The position numbers and the translations under genes are program-made. From Wolfiporia cocos (Eukaryota > Basidiomycota > Agaricomycetes > Polyporales > Phaeolaceae), in the NCBI GenBank assembly GCA_029448655.1, contig JACCLO010000010.1, positions 1,240,001 to 1,304,000 of the forward strand: a DNA stretch of 64,000 bases, read 5' to 3'. The first letter of the stretch is position 1; each line of letters starts with the position of its first letter. The notes below the pieces were generated by a model. It saw only the letters and a list, made by a program, of their open reading frames with translations, searched no databases and was not told the origin of the DNA. Shown piece after piece: positions 1 to 10,494 of the stretch.

Positions 1-2203
1 TCCGAGCCCGCGTGCTTAGCATGGAGGACTACTCTCCGGTGAGTGAGCTGCTCGAGTCCGCGATCCGCATAGTGATGTTAGTTGCTCTTGGCGCACCAGG
101 AAGAGCTGATAAACGAGAGCTTGGTTATATTCTCTGTAGCGACAACGGGCTCGGGAAAGGAACCTCGTGCGATGACAAATCTGTGGAATCTGTTGCTGCG
201 TTCCGATCTACCCGATGATCTCTTCGAAGACCTCGACTTTGCCATCTTTGGTCTCGGCGACACAGCATATGAGAAGTTCTGCTGGCCTGCCAAGCTTCTC
301 TCGCGCCGTCTCGTAAGTCTCGGCGCCACCGAAATATGTGCGCGCGGTGAAGGAGACGAACAGCACCAACTTGGGTTCGTACTGCGTTATACCAATACGA
401 AGTAGAATCTGACTTGTTCACATAGGATAGACGGAGCATTTCAGCCATGGCTCAGGAATCTCTCGGATGCTATCTTACAACTATATCCACTGCCGTCAGG
501 TGTCACCGTTTTCCCGGAAGACAGCCTTCCACCCCCTCGAGTTTCGGTTACAGATACAGCGATGAGGTCTCATATGAAATGCGAAGAATGCATGTCAAAG
601 GATAACGGGTACTTTACAGCTACAGTAGAGTGCAACCGCCGCATCACCGCAGCAGACTGGTACCAGGACGTCCGGCATTTTGAACTTGATTTTGAAGATG
701 AGATTGGGTATGAATCCTATTTTAAATTCCGTTCTGATACAATATTCGAGCTTACTGGATGTATCTGTTTAGTTATGAACCGGGGGACATTGCTGTCATT
801 CATCCTGAAGTCCCTGCCGAAGATGTTGATGCATTCCTGACGACTATAAGCTACGCGAATTCTGCCGATGATGCCATTGCCATCACGCATGTCTTGCAAG
901 GTAATGGGAAATATCACACTGCTAGAACACATGTCTAAACCATTCCAGATCAGACCTTGCCTAACCATCTTCCACCCGTAACAACATTGCGTGCTTTGTT
1001 CACGCGATATCTCGACATCACCGCAGTCCCGCGGCGCTCTTTCTTTGGATTGTTACGACATTTCGTAACAGAAGAGCTCGAGCGCGAAAAGTTAGACGAA
1101 TTCATGAGTGACGAGGGCGCAGTAAGTCAGAATTTCACTCAAGATGACTATATGTTGCCGCAACTTCTTAGTATTGACCTGTGAGATCATTACTGCGCGC
1201 CGTAGGACGAACTGTACGAATATTGTCAACGCCCTCACCGGATGATCCGCGAGGTGCTAGAGGAGTTTCGTTCTGCGCGCATCCCGCGCGAGTACATATT
1301 TGACCTTTTTCCTCCCCTGCGTCCACGCCAATTCTCCATAGCCAGTTCCGTTAAGGTATGTTCTTCACTTACTTTTAAGTTCATAATCAGACGCTCCGCA
1401 GCGCCACAAACGCCAGGTGCACTTGTGTGTCGCGATCGTGCAATACCGGACGATGCTGAAGATTCCTAGAAAGGGCATCTGCACAGACTACATGGCACGC
1501 CTGCGACCAGGTTTGCGTCTAGATCCCACGTTTCTATGACTCGCAGACTCATCGCGTCCAAGGTGACAAGCTACCCGTTGGCTTCCGCAAAGGGCTGTTC
1601 AAACTGCCCGAGGATATCACGACTCCCATCGTCTGTGTCGGGCCCGGCACGGGCGTCGCCCCAATGCGCGCAATCATCGAGGACCGCACTTCCCAGGGTG
1701 CTGCGAGTGAGTGGCTCGACCATGCCTGATAGCCATACGACTGGCGTATCCTAATTCTGGACTGATCTTAGATAACACTCTTTACTTCGGCTGCCGCTCG
1801 GCCTCGAAGGATCAGCACTACGGCGACGAATGGACCGACTACGCTGCGCGCGGCCTGCTGACGTACCGGGTTGCGTTTTCGCGGGACGGGCCTGAGGGAG
1901 TACCCCGCATGTATGTCCAGCACCTCATGCAGGAAGACGCCGAAAGAGTGTGGGAGCTGCTCGGTGTGCAGGGAGGATGGGTATTCATATCTGGGTAAGG
2001 TTTTTCATACACTCAGGACTGCGTCGTTGTTATTCACTTACACCATGATATGCCACAGGTCTGCAAACAAGATGCCTGCAGACGTCAAGGCCGCTATAAG
2101 AGAGGCTGCACGCAAAGGAGCTGGGAAGACGGACGATGAGGCACAGGAATTTGTATCCACGTTGGAGAAGGAAGGCCGACTCATCGAAGAGTGCTGGAGC
2201 TAG
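1..2203 (+). CDS. TAH18: NADPH-dependent diflavin oxidoreductase Tah18, 5' end cut by the window edge
   Basis: In the cytosol this family passes electrons from NADPH through FAD and FMN to Dre2 for Fe-S cluster assembly. The frame is already open at base 1 (RARVLSMEDYSP) and is spliced over an intron at 39-99, so the start and the first part of the FMN domain lie upstream. Visible in order are the flavodoxin core (ATTGSGKEPRAMTNLW, then FGLGDTAYEKF), the FAD domain (RPRQFSIASS), the NADPH-binding GPGTGVAPMRAIIEDR with YFGCRSASKDQHYGDEW, and the C-terminus EKEGRLIEECWS before TAG. Further introns begin near 376, 694, 900, 1121, 1356, 1510, 1708 and 1995, and the phases agree on both sides. The final aromatic-rich tail and the dense intron pattern are normal for a basidiomycete copy. 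It converges on the barrel-protein gene ending at 2528. Confidence 0.93.
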
Positions 2204-2527
2204 CGTGCTGTTTGCTCTGTTGCTTGACAATAATGTACGCAGTCTCAAACGCCCATCTTTTGCTTTTTCCTCGCTGCGAGCCCTACGCACTCACAAGAGC
2301 CGACAAGAGCATTCGTACCTCTCGGTATTTTATAGCTCCCAGACACATTTTTGGCGTGGACATTGCAGTCCCGCAAATCCAAAAACATGCTCCCATTAAG
2401 ACCACACGATAGACTACACCGCTGCGGTACAGGCATTGGCAAGAAGTTGCGTACAAGACAACCCACAGGGTACGTGTAACAAGAAGAGCGAACACAGGAA
2501 CAGCTCGACAGCTTCATACAAGGGAGC
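2204..2527. other. Intergenic, convergent 3' ends
   Basis: This stretch lies between the stop of TAH18 and the stop of the barrel-protein gene on the other strand. Short open frames here have no recognisable content. It should hold both 3' UTRs and polyadenylation sites, but no clear signal stands out. Confidence 0.6.
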
Positions 2528-3114
2528 TCATGGCGACCAGTCCTTGTTCATGAAGTGCCATTCAACCTGCAGCACGCCTTGGGAGAGGTCCGCACCGAGT
2601 GACTCGAAGAGTGAAGGACTCAAATCTATAGCATTCGTCGTTCAAATCACTGTCCACAGGAGTGATCGGAGGTGGTGCGTACCAATATCGTACTTTCCAC
2701 AACCCTCGCACTCATCGCGTGTCTTCCCGTACTGGGTTTTGCCGTTTGCCGTGTTCGTGATCTGCATCCACTGCATTGATACGAGACAGTCAAACTCTGT
2801 TACGCGAGAGACATTGGGCTTTACGGACCTGATTGCAGTTACCGCCACCGCCGTATATGAGATGCGAAATAGCGACAACTGGATCGCTATCATCGTCGCG
2901 ATAGCCGCAGGCACCAAGACCTGTCTCATAATGTGTGGCCTTACGGGGACTAATAAGTCTAATGTTCTGATTCCGAAAATTGCAGCGATATACTCACGCG
3001 TCCATCGTGCGTGACACGCTTGCTGAGAGTGCCGTTGGCGGCCATCGGAAGTGCGGATGTGGCTGAGATGAAAGCACAGAGTGCAATAGATACAACAGCA
3101 GCGAAACGAGACAT
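2528..3114 (-). CDS. Secreted RlpA/barwin-like double-psi beta-barrel protein, copy A
   Basis: The start ATG gives MSRFAAVVSIALCAF, a signal peptide ending near SATSA, followed by a short propeptide closed by a Kex2-type Lys-Arg (LSKR). The spliced mature part reads THYETGLGACGYRDDDSD, then HLIYGGGGNCNQ, WMQITNTANGKT, TRDECEGCG, DLSPSLFE, and ends EWHFMNKDWSP. This is the order of motifs in the fungal RlpA-like double-psi barrel family (barwin/expansin fold), with four cysteines likely forming two disulfides. Four introns sit where they do in the paralogues at 4490, 7464 and 49590. A role at the cell wall or in plant or microbe interaction is only family inference; no catalytic activity can be claimed. 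Closest in sequence to copy B. Confidence 0.88.
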
Positions 3115-4489
3115 GTTCACGATTATATGCAGTCGGAATGCAAGTTAGAAAAGAGCGGAATGTGCAAGGAGTGGTGCGAAGGCGGAAGGGCCGTTGGATC
3201 CTCTGAAATCCAAGGAGGTCCTTTATACATACGCTGTCGATGCCCGGTGGTCTCTTCCTCCGAATGCAGTGCGGTGGCGAGAAGGGCAGCCATTGTCCGC
3301 GTCGATGGGAGTCCGAATTTGATCGGTCGTATGAGTAGCGCCACCATAGCGAATTGATCGCTCTCATCATTGCGTAGATGCCACACAGTCAAGCTTGGGA
3401 CAGCATTGGAAATATCGTCTGCCTTGCTTTCTGCTGTGCGAATTGTGAGACAAGCCGTAGCGACACCCGCGACACCCGGACATGCTATGCGAACCGCTTC
3501 CGAGTCGCAGACAGGCCATCAAACGCCGTCTATAGTGCCAATTAGTCTTGAGTCCCCTCATGGCATCCAGCAGTGAGTATTCCGCATGCAGCATGCATTA
3601 AGTCGAGTGGCGCGTCCAACTTCACTGCGACACGTAGGATCACTCACCTTGATAAAGCGAGGAATCACCAGCGTTAGACATGTATCGTGTCAACCACTCC
3701 GTATTGGTAGTTTTGAATTCTCACGGTACCGAGATCTATTAATGCTACGACGCCGCGGGGACGATGATGTCTTAGATCCGAGTTATCCGAGTATGCATTG
3801 CTGAGGTTATTGAAACGCCCAGTATAAAAGTGCATCGAGCTGCCAATTGTGGGCATAGTCTCCGAGACACAAGACCAGCAGTCAACATCCAATATACAGA
3901 GGCGAGGGAAAGCGGCACCTAAATGGTAACGTTGTGGCAGATAAGCAACAAGCCAATACAGGCCTGAGAGCAATTGAAGCCAGATCTACTTTATGGATGG
4001 TCAGTGGCCATGTTCATGAAGAGCCAGGTCTACTTTCATAGTACAGAATCGCCAATTACCAACCAATGCATTGGGTTACATTGCGACAAACCGGCTAGAC
4101 AATAGCTGCGGCGAACGAGATTAGTCTTCGATTGATCAAAGTGCAGGTATCCCACCCATTCGTATGTCGTCGCACAGAAGTCGACTACAAATTTATATGC
4201 GATCTCATCAAACGAGCATGCTAGCATTGGCATGGAAAGAGAACATATTCATTTTCCAGAATTAGATAGTTTTGCGTGCGTCTTTCGACAGCACTACACT
4301 AGTTGACGACAGTGTTGCATAGGCATATATAGCACGGTGCCAGAAACACGCGCTTCATAGCTGGCCTGAGAGAACTCCGATACAGAGATATCACGGATAT
4401 CACAAAGACGGTCCACAGTGCTCCGGCCACCACAGGCAGCCGTACAGCTGTGCCAGCGAGGACCGTGACCCGCTCAATGTGTACGTCAC
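3115..4489. other. Intergenic, 1.4 kb, no gene recognised
   Basis: Apart from the promoter of copy A at its left end, this stretch has only short open frames with no conserved motif and no convincing exon chain. The right end holds the 3' flank of copy B. I see no transposon ends or RNA gene. Confidence 0.5.
3221..3227 (-). promoter_or_regulatory. TATA box of barrel-protein gene A
   Basis: On the minus strand this reads TATAAAG, about 107 bp upstream of the ATG at 3114. Paralogues C and D have a TATA box at nearly the same distance, which supports it. Confidence 0.55.
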
Positions 4490-5068
4490 TCACGGAGACC
4501 AGCCCTTGTCCATGAAGTGCCATTCAACTTGCAGCACGCCCTGGTCGAGGTCTGCACCAAGGGCCTCGAATAGTGAAGGGCTGAGATCTACCACACCCAT
4601 TAAAATAGTGTCTTCAGGGTCGATACGACGAAACCAATACCAATATCATTTTGACCACAGCTTTCACACCGATCGCGCATCTGTCCGTATTTGACATTGC
4701 CATTGGCGGTATTGGTTATTTGCAACCACTAAGTAGAAGGTATGCGTCAAAGCGCTCATCGACTTCAAAGCGGTTTGAAGGAGATCATACCTGATTACAA
4801 TATTCACCGTTCCCGTAGATCAAGCGGGAAATAGCCAGCACAGATTCGCTATCGACATCGTTGGATCCGCAAGCTCCGAGGCCAACCTCATAGTGAGTTG
4901 CCTGCAAGCAATTGTAAGCAACACCGAGCCAATTTCGGCGTATCGTTAGCTCACTCGTCCATCGTTAGCATCGCGCTTGCTCAACGTCGCGTTCTCTCTG
5001 ATTGGCAGCGCATATGAGGCCGAGACGAGAGCGCACAGCGCAAGGAAGGTGGCAGGTAGGCGAAACAT
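4490..5068 (-). CDS. Secreted RlpA/barwin-like double-psi beta-barrel protein, copy B
   Basis: The protein starts MFRLPATFLALCALVSA, a signal peptide, and the propeptide ends LSKR. After splicing, the mature part shows THYEVGLGACGSNDVDSE, RLIYGNGEYCNQ, WLQITNTANGNVKYG, RCESCGQNDIDLSPSLF and ends WHFMDKGWSP. Intron positions match copy A, including a phase-1 intron just before the DLSPSLF segment. Two usually conserved positions differ: the DEC of the other copies is DRC, and the HxVVAIS segment is SVLAIS, so this copy is the most diverged. A weak TATACAAAA lies at 5188-5196 on the minus strand, 120 bp before the ATG. Same strand as copy A and 1.4 kb away, consistent with an old tandem duplication. 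Confidence 0.85.
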
Positions 5069-6208
5069 GTGACAGGTCTTGCAGGTGGATTACAGATCGC
5101 AAAGGAATGACAGAGTCAAAGGAAAGGAAGTGTGCGAGGGCAAGAAGCACAGGAGGGCAAACGCTCCCATGTGCAGAGAAGGACAACTTTTGTATACCGC
5201 CGCCTTTCGGCGGCTCGGTACTATCGGGAAGCGTTGCGGCGGCGAAGATGGCAACAGCCCGCCCCTCAGTGGGCAGCGGCGATCGAAGGAGTTTCAGGTG
5301 GTGTGGTACTAGATAGCGGTATTCGGTGGGAAGGCTGTCAGTCCAAGACGTAGAACGGGTAGCATAATACGAAAGGATGAGAGTTGTACTGTGACACCGA
5401 ATGTGCGATACGCAGTGCAGATGCTTTTGGAAGCATGACTATAGCTACTGCTGGGCAGATAAGCACTGAAATGCGGATCGCTTCGCAAGAGTCATCGATC
5501 GCCGTCACAGGTGTCGGAGTCGGCTCGATCTGGAAGCGAGTTACACCAGTGCTCGGATGTTGCTTATGTAGAGTCTGAATCAATCCCAGGTTCCACAGCA
5601 TACAATTGACAACGGTGTCGATGGCTGATTGCATGGAGTTCATAGATTACTACGAGACGTTTCGACGCAGTGAGAGAACGCAAGATATCTGAGCCAAGCG
5701 AACGGTCCAAGTATCACGTTTACACCCGAGACAAAGACTTCGTAAATCGAAACAAGTACTGGCGGCGAAACTATGAGTTGCTGAACAGTGGAGCCATCCC
5801 ACGCTGTAGCCTCTAGCCAGCAGCAGCAGAAATGATGTGCAAGCGAGCCAGAAGAGATTAACCCCAGAATCCATCTCACGGTTGATGAAACTCATTGAAA
5901 CGCTTGGTAGGCCAAGTATTGGTTATATCACGTGATGACCGGACCGGCAACCCTGGTTGGGCCGCATAGCGTTTCGATCATGGTGGTCAGATCTTCTGTT
6001 GAAGAGTTTCAGGTCATCGAGTCGGGTTTCCTCGTTTCTGCCCACTCACACTCTCAAAGTAAACTCAAGGGATGATATGGACATGTTGAGATGGGAGAAT
6101 CTAGTTCTCACAGGGCTGTAGTCAGTAATCAGTATGTCAATGCTGTTGACAAACGGCGGCCAAAGTCCGGCCAGCCACGTCAATTACTGACTACCACTTG
6201 GGATTTAG
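5069..6208. other. Intergenic; two unrecognised minus-strand reading frames
   Basis: On the minus strand a frame at 5650-5895 opens with a hydrophobic run (NLFWLACTSFLLLLARGY) that could be a signal peptide, and another frame covers 5338-5643. I could not join them into a plausible gene and recognise neither. A TCACGTGA palindrome lies at 5928-5935. No transposon ends seen. Confidence 0.4.
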
Positions 6209-6614
6209 GTACAAACGAGCAAAGGTACGCTACACTAGTCCCTTCCCTTCTATACCGTTGCTAACTACAGGGCAGGAGGCGCAGCTCGCTTAACCGCGCG
6301 CCTCCGGCTATTCCGCCAACAAATGCCACTTTCTTAGGCACCGCCGACCCGAGCGATGTCTACGATCGGGACAAGTTAGGTAAGTCGTATAGTCTGATGC
6401 ACAAACAATGTCCCGTGTTATGTTGATTGTTACCTATATCGCCGGACGCTAATGCTCAGCAGGTATCCTGAAACTGAACAAAGCTGGATTGTCTGGTGAT
6501 CGACACCGATCCTCAGCTCGGCCCGAGAAACAACCAATGTGCCCGTACCTTGACGCGCTCAACTGTACTCTCCGAACGGACGAAGCGCCATCAGATCTAC
6601 TTGGCAGGTCATAG
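6209..6614 (+). CDS. Possible 3' exons of an unrecognised spliced gene
   Basis: Three exon-like blocks join in one frame. Exon 6209-6224 is followed by an intron with donor GTACGC and branch-acceptor CTAACTACAG. Exon 6271-6379 encodes a basic, proline-rich run ending TADPSDVYDRDKL and is followed by a GTAAGT intron ending GCTCAGCAG. The last exon, 6463-6614, reads ILKLNKAGLSGDRHR and so on to TAG. Both introns have good consensus and matching phase, which is the main evidence. No start exon could be found upstream, so it may be a fragment of a larger or broken gene, possibly transposon-derived. I do not recognise the protein. Confidence 0.35.
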
Positions 6615-7355
6615 TTGAAGTGCAACTTCCTGACTTGTATTGTGAAAGCTGCATAAATGACATGATCCCGATGCGAATTGATTTCAAACATATTGAAGAT
6701 TCTGTTATCAAGCTGACATGTACTGAAGAGGAGGGCAGCCATGTTCAATCTATGCTCCTCAACATGATCTCGCCCTGCCATCAGCGCTCCGACACACTCC
6801 GCGCTCTAACGAACATCTGGATTTTGCCTAACGCCTACTCTTCGATGATCCCGCGGGCGCTGTGAGTGTATGTATGGGTCGCAAGTGTGGCGCTTTGATG
6901 GTGCGCCTACTCATCTGCGGATCACAAAGGATGCATGCATCTGGACAGGCCTCGCGACGCCTACTGATCTGTGGGTCTGTCTCGTAAGGATGCATAACAT
7001 TGTGTCAAGGAGCAAGCGCATATTGCCCTATTCTTTGACACTTCATCGACGTCAACATACACAAGCTCTGCGGCCTCGGTTCACAACAGCTTGGCATTCC
7101 TCCCGAGAATGTTGGGACCTGACCCCTCCCGTCCTGGACAGCCCACGGAATCGACCAGCACTGCAATTCAACGCGTTCATGCCGCTCGCTGATGTTTCAT
7201 CTCCATATTCTGTCCGTACGGCGCGACCGAGGCCATGGTCCCATTTTGCAATCAGCTTGCGCGTCCATGTTTGTCAGACATTCTGGCTCTGCTGCTGGAG
7301 ACAAGTCAGTCCGATGAGCATGCGGAGCGAGCGGTACTGCCTTGAGCTCTCGCAA
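6615..7355. other. Upstream region of barrel-protein gene C
   Basis: Open frames here (for example 6870-7385) are not convincing genes. The part from about 7240 onward matches, in inverted orientation, the sequence upstream of gene D near 50.28-50.40 kb, so it belongs to the duplicated promoter segment. Confidence 0.5.
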
Positions 7356-7363
7356 TATAAAAA
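7356..7363 (+). promoter_or_regulatory. TATA box of barrel-protein gene C
   Basis: TATAAAAA lies about 100 bp upstream of the ATG at 7464. The surrounding sequence, from the GAGCGGTACTGCCTTGA motif through the CTCAACAAGCAGTT leader, is repeated upstream of gene D. Confidence 0.65.
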
Positions 7364-7463
7364 GCCAGGGATGTCGCTCTCATAGCTCAACAAGCAGTTA
7401 CCCAGCACTCACAAGCAACAATCGCCCCCTCGCACATATTCCAGTGTTTTTCACCTCTTGAAG

Positions 7464-8045
7464 ATGTCTCGCCTCGCTATGTTCGCTGCTGCCCTCGTTG
7501 GCCTTGCGTCCGTCGTCTCTGCGTCGCCCGTTGCCGACAACACGTTCCTGGACAAGCGGGTCACGCATGAGGGCTGGGTGCGTCACACTACTGGCAATTC
7601 ACCTGTATTCAAGCGACTGATGTTATGTACAGGCAACTTGGTACGATGCCGGTCTCGGTGCCTGCGGGTACACGGACAGCGATAGCGACCACGTCGTAGC
7701 CATCTCCCACGATATCTATGGCAGTGGTGACAACTGCAACCAGGTAGGATGTCTTCTGTGAGGTTTCTCATTCGATGGTTTTTGACGATATCTTGCCGTG
7801 AATAGTGGATTGCTATTACCTGGAACGGCGCAACGCACTATGGCAAGACACGCGATGAGTGCGAGGCTTGTGATGCCACTGACCTCGGTATGCACTTGGA
7901 AAGCCCAGATATTCAGTCAGCGAGCTGATAAATATTGAACTGCACAGATCTTAGCAAGTCACTGTTCGAAGAGTTCGCGGACACTGGCGTCGGCAAGCTT
8001 GAGGATGTCACCTGGCACTTCATGGCTAAGGGATGGTCCCCTTAA
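7464..8045 (+). CDS. Secreted RlpA/barwin-like double-psi beta-barrel protein, copy C
   Basis: The ATG at 7464 begins MSRLAMFAAALVGLASVVSA, a clear signal peptide, then a short propeptide ending LDKR, a Kex2-type site. Spliced mature sequence: TWYDAGLGACGYTDSDSD, SHDIYGSGDNCNQ, WIAITWNGATHYGKT, RDECEACDATDLDLSKSLF, and the end TWHFMAKGWSP before TAA. Introns are near 7577-7632, 7744-7805 and 7888-7946, with matching phases. It is the near twin of copy D at 49590-50174, including promoter and leader, and like D it converges on a BTB gene. Family knowledge places such proteins outside the cell; their substrate is unknown. Confidence 0.92.
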
Positions 8046-8272
8046 GCTGCATGGCAATATTTATTGATCTGATTGCTAAACTCGCGAAAGTTATGAAACG
8101 CAACCGTCGGGAATTATGACTAATTTCTCATAATATGAAGCGCCTTTCGCCCCAAATGTGAAACTTCATCGTGAAAGTATCTGTGATCATGATGAAAGCT
8201 AAGCGATTAGCACTTCAGACAAAAAATTCATGCAGTGACTCGGGCTCCCTCCCAATTGATCAGCTGAAAGGA

Positions 8273-9835
8273 CTACAATAGCTGGCCGTAGACGTGCCCT
8301 AAAAATCGATCTATACCATTGTCTATCAGGAAGGCTGCATTCGGTAGACCGAGAGCGTGGCTTACTTGATCGAGCTCCGAACAAAGTCGCTTCTGCAGCT
8401 CTTCACTCTTCTGAGTCCAACTTCGTAGAAGTGCGTCATTGGGCCATTCGTTCCCCGGTGCAAACGTATCCATAGAATTTGGAAGCAAGGGCAATGCTAG
8501 TACAAAAGGCCGGCGGGGATCATTCTCCGATCCATTCCGCAACGCCTCATACCCGCGTATGAATACCGGGAACGTCGTCCTACTGTTATTACCGAGGTTG
8601 CTCCTCCTCCGATTTGGCAAGCTACTTCGACGTGAACTGTCCACCACTCGATCGAGGACAGTGTCGCATTTCCGGCGATATTCGAGCAAACGATGATATG
8701 TGCTCGCCGGAATGAGCTCCATTTCTGGGAAATAGGGATCGAGTGCGCTATGATCTGAGGACAATACAAGGACTCTGGCCGCCTCAAGAGCTTCCTGCTC
8801 CCACTCATGCCTAGTAGCAATGAGGAAGACTCGGAGGGGGTTGCTTTCGAGGCTGGACATGCATATCCTCTTCGCGAAAGCAACCGCTCGTTTGATGCGG
8901 TATTTTGTAGCAACTTCTAGTACCTTGGACACGGTATCGAGATCCTCCACTACGGGGTCAACGCATGGGTAGCAGAGGTGCAACAGAACACGAAAAATCA
9001 GGCTGTCTTCGGATATCTCTACGATCGGCAAGAAGGAACCATGCTCCTGGGTTGATGTGCTACGATTGTGGAGCAATATGGTGGATGACATCTGGAGAAT
9101 GGATTTATGAGCAGGATGTGTTGCACCATCTGCAGTTCGCAGAATGATGTCCGGCGAGAGACTTGCATCCGGAACCTCCGTCGGTGGCCAAGGCAACCTC
9201 GTCTGTCTGCCTCCCGAAGCCGACCGCGATTCGCGCGGAGCGGGATGACAGAATGTAAAATCCCCAACATTGGCGATCCCCCGACTTCGAAAAGTCATCA
9301 GGCGGTGAAGCATCCCTGCCGAAATTGTGTCCAACTCCGCGTCCGAGTACTCAAGCTCAGTGGTGTTCAGCGTCCTCTCTGCGGAAAAGCCTGCCTCAAA
9401 CTCTAAGCCGAGGCGACACGCAATTGTATACACGGCCACAGGGTCCCGGTGAGCTATTGTTAGTAATGTCGCCTTCAGCTCACCCACGAAGTATGTCACT
9501 TCGTACTTGATTGCCGCATCCAATAGATATCCTATTTCGAATAGAGATAGCGTATCGATGTCCGTGTTCGCGATACCGGGGTAGGAGAAGCGGAGTAGGC
9601 ATTCGAGGATTGTACTACTCTCCGACACGGGGATCAGTGGAAGATCGCTTTGTGCATCCCTGACCTGGGCATCCGAATCCGACGGTTGTGGTACGCTGAA
9701 TACGTCCCTAAACACGGGCGATGCAAGTCGGAGCACCAGCTTGTGCACGTAGAAGAGAATGTTATCGCAAGAGCGCAAAACGACATCAGCATCGCTGTCG
9801 CTGTTGTTGAAAAAGGGAGACACCATCGCTTTCAT
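8273..9835 (-). CDS. Protein with two BTB/POZ domains, copy 1
   Basis: Single-exon gene of 520 residues. The first BTB/POZ domain begins near residue 17 (DVVLRSCDNILFYVHKLVL, then SPVFRDVF) and runs to about residue 170. The second begins near residue 227 (PDIILRTADGATHPAHKSIL) and runs to about 380, each followed by a helical region with YHRLLEYRRKC-like ends. BTB domains mediate protein pairing and often recruit Cullin-3 ubiquitin ligase, but this expanded mushroom family is uncharacterised. A full-length paralogue lies at 47664-49280, in inverted orientation and next to the matching barrel gene. It converges on copy C with 227 bp between stops. No signal peptide or membrane segment seen. 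Confidence 0.9.
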   Translation of the reverse strand: MKAMVSPFFNNSDSDADVVLRSCDNILFYVHKLVLRLASPVFRDVFSVPQPSDSDAQVRDAQSDLPLIPVSESSTILECLLRFSYPGIANTDIDTLSLFEIGYLLDAAIKYEVTYFVGELKATLLTIAHRDPVAVYTIACRLGLEFEAGFSAERTLNTTELEYSDAELDTISAGMLHRLMTFRSRGIANVGDFTFCHPAPRESRSASGGRQTRLPWPPTEVPDASLSPDIILRTADGATHPAHKSILQMSSTILLHNRSTSTQEHGSFLPIVEISEDSLIFRVLLHLCYPCVDPVVEDLDTVSKVLEVATKYRIKRAVAFAKRICMSSLESNPLRVFLIATRHEWEQEALEAARVLVLSSDHSALDPYFPEMELIPASTYHRLLEYRRKCDTVLDRVVDSSRRSSLPNRRRSNLGNNSRTTFPVFIRGYEALRNGSENDPRRPFVLALPLLPNSMDTFAPGNEWPNDALLRSWTQKSEELQKRLCSELDQVSHALGLPNAAFLIDNGIDRFLGHVYGQLL

Positions 9836-10494
9836 CTTGAAGGGCCCGGGCGGTTGTGTAAGCTATAAGGGGATGGTTCAGATACCACTACTCAAGTAAA
9901 ATGAACCTGTCTGATGCAGGGTGTTGCACGAGGGCATGAACACCACGTGTTTGGTTCAAAGTTGGCAGGTAGCGCTCACAAGAGTTCTTTCAAAATCCCG
10001 TTGAGCACGGTCACAGAGGAGGAGTGCTACCTAACAAATTGCATCAGTGCTACCAAACGAATTTAACTAGTGTATCCAGTTAGTTTCACGACGGAATCAA
10101 AGTGCTACGGTGCCATTGCAATACAGTGGCAGAATTTTGTGGCATTGGGTCCAGCACTATTGGCGACGATCAGCACTACGTCGGCTTGTACACAATTGTG
10201 AACACACCGGCAGATTTCTTCCTGATCTAACACATCTGTTGTTGTATATTTTGATTTTAAGCCGGCTGTACAGTTCAACTTCAAATACTAGTGATTAGTT
10301 GTTGGATGACATGGAGATACCGAAACAGGAAGTACTACGCTAGCGATTGATCGAGTCGTGGCTGAGCAACTTGAGACCTTCTTGCTTTGCCTTGCTGCGA
10401 CCGGCTGTGGCTACCTGAACTAAAGCTCGTTGTTCGCAGCATTTGAACTCTAGATTTCCGAGCACTCTGCTGAAGAGGGACAACTGCATCAGGC
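9836..10494. other. Divergent intergenic region between BTB copy 1 and APL2
   Basis: Holds the upstream regions of both flanking genes. I see no RNA gene, repeat or further reading frame with conserved content. Confidence 0.6.

Noticed and set aside
2642..3370. 242-residue minus-strand frame
   Set aside because: It runs through introns of barrel gene A. Only the piece around TRDECEGCG is real coding sequence.
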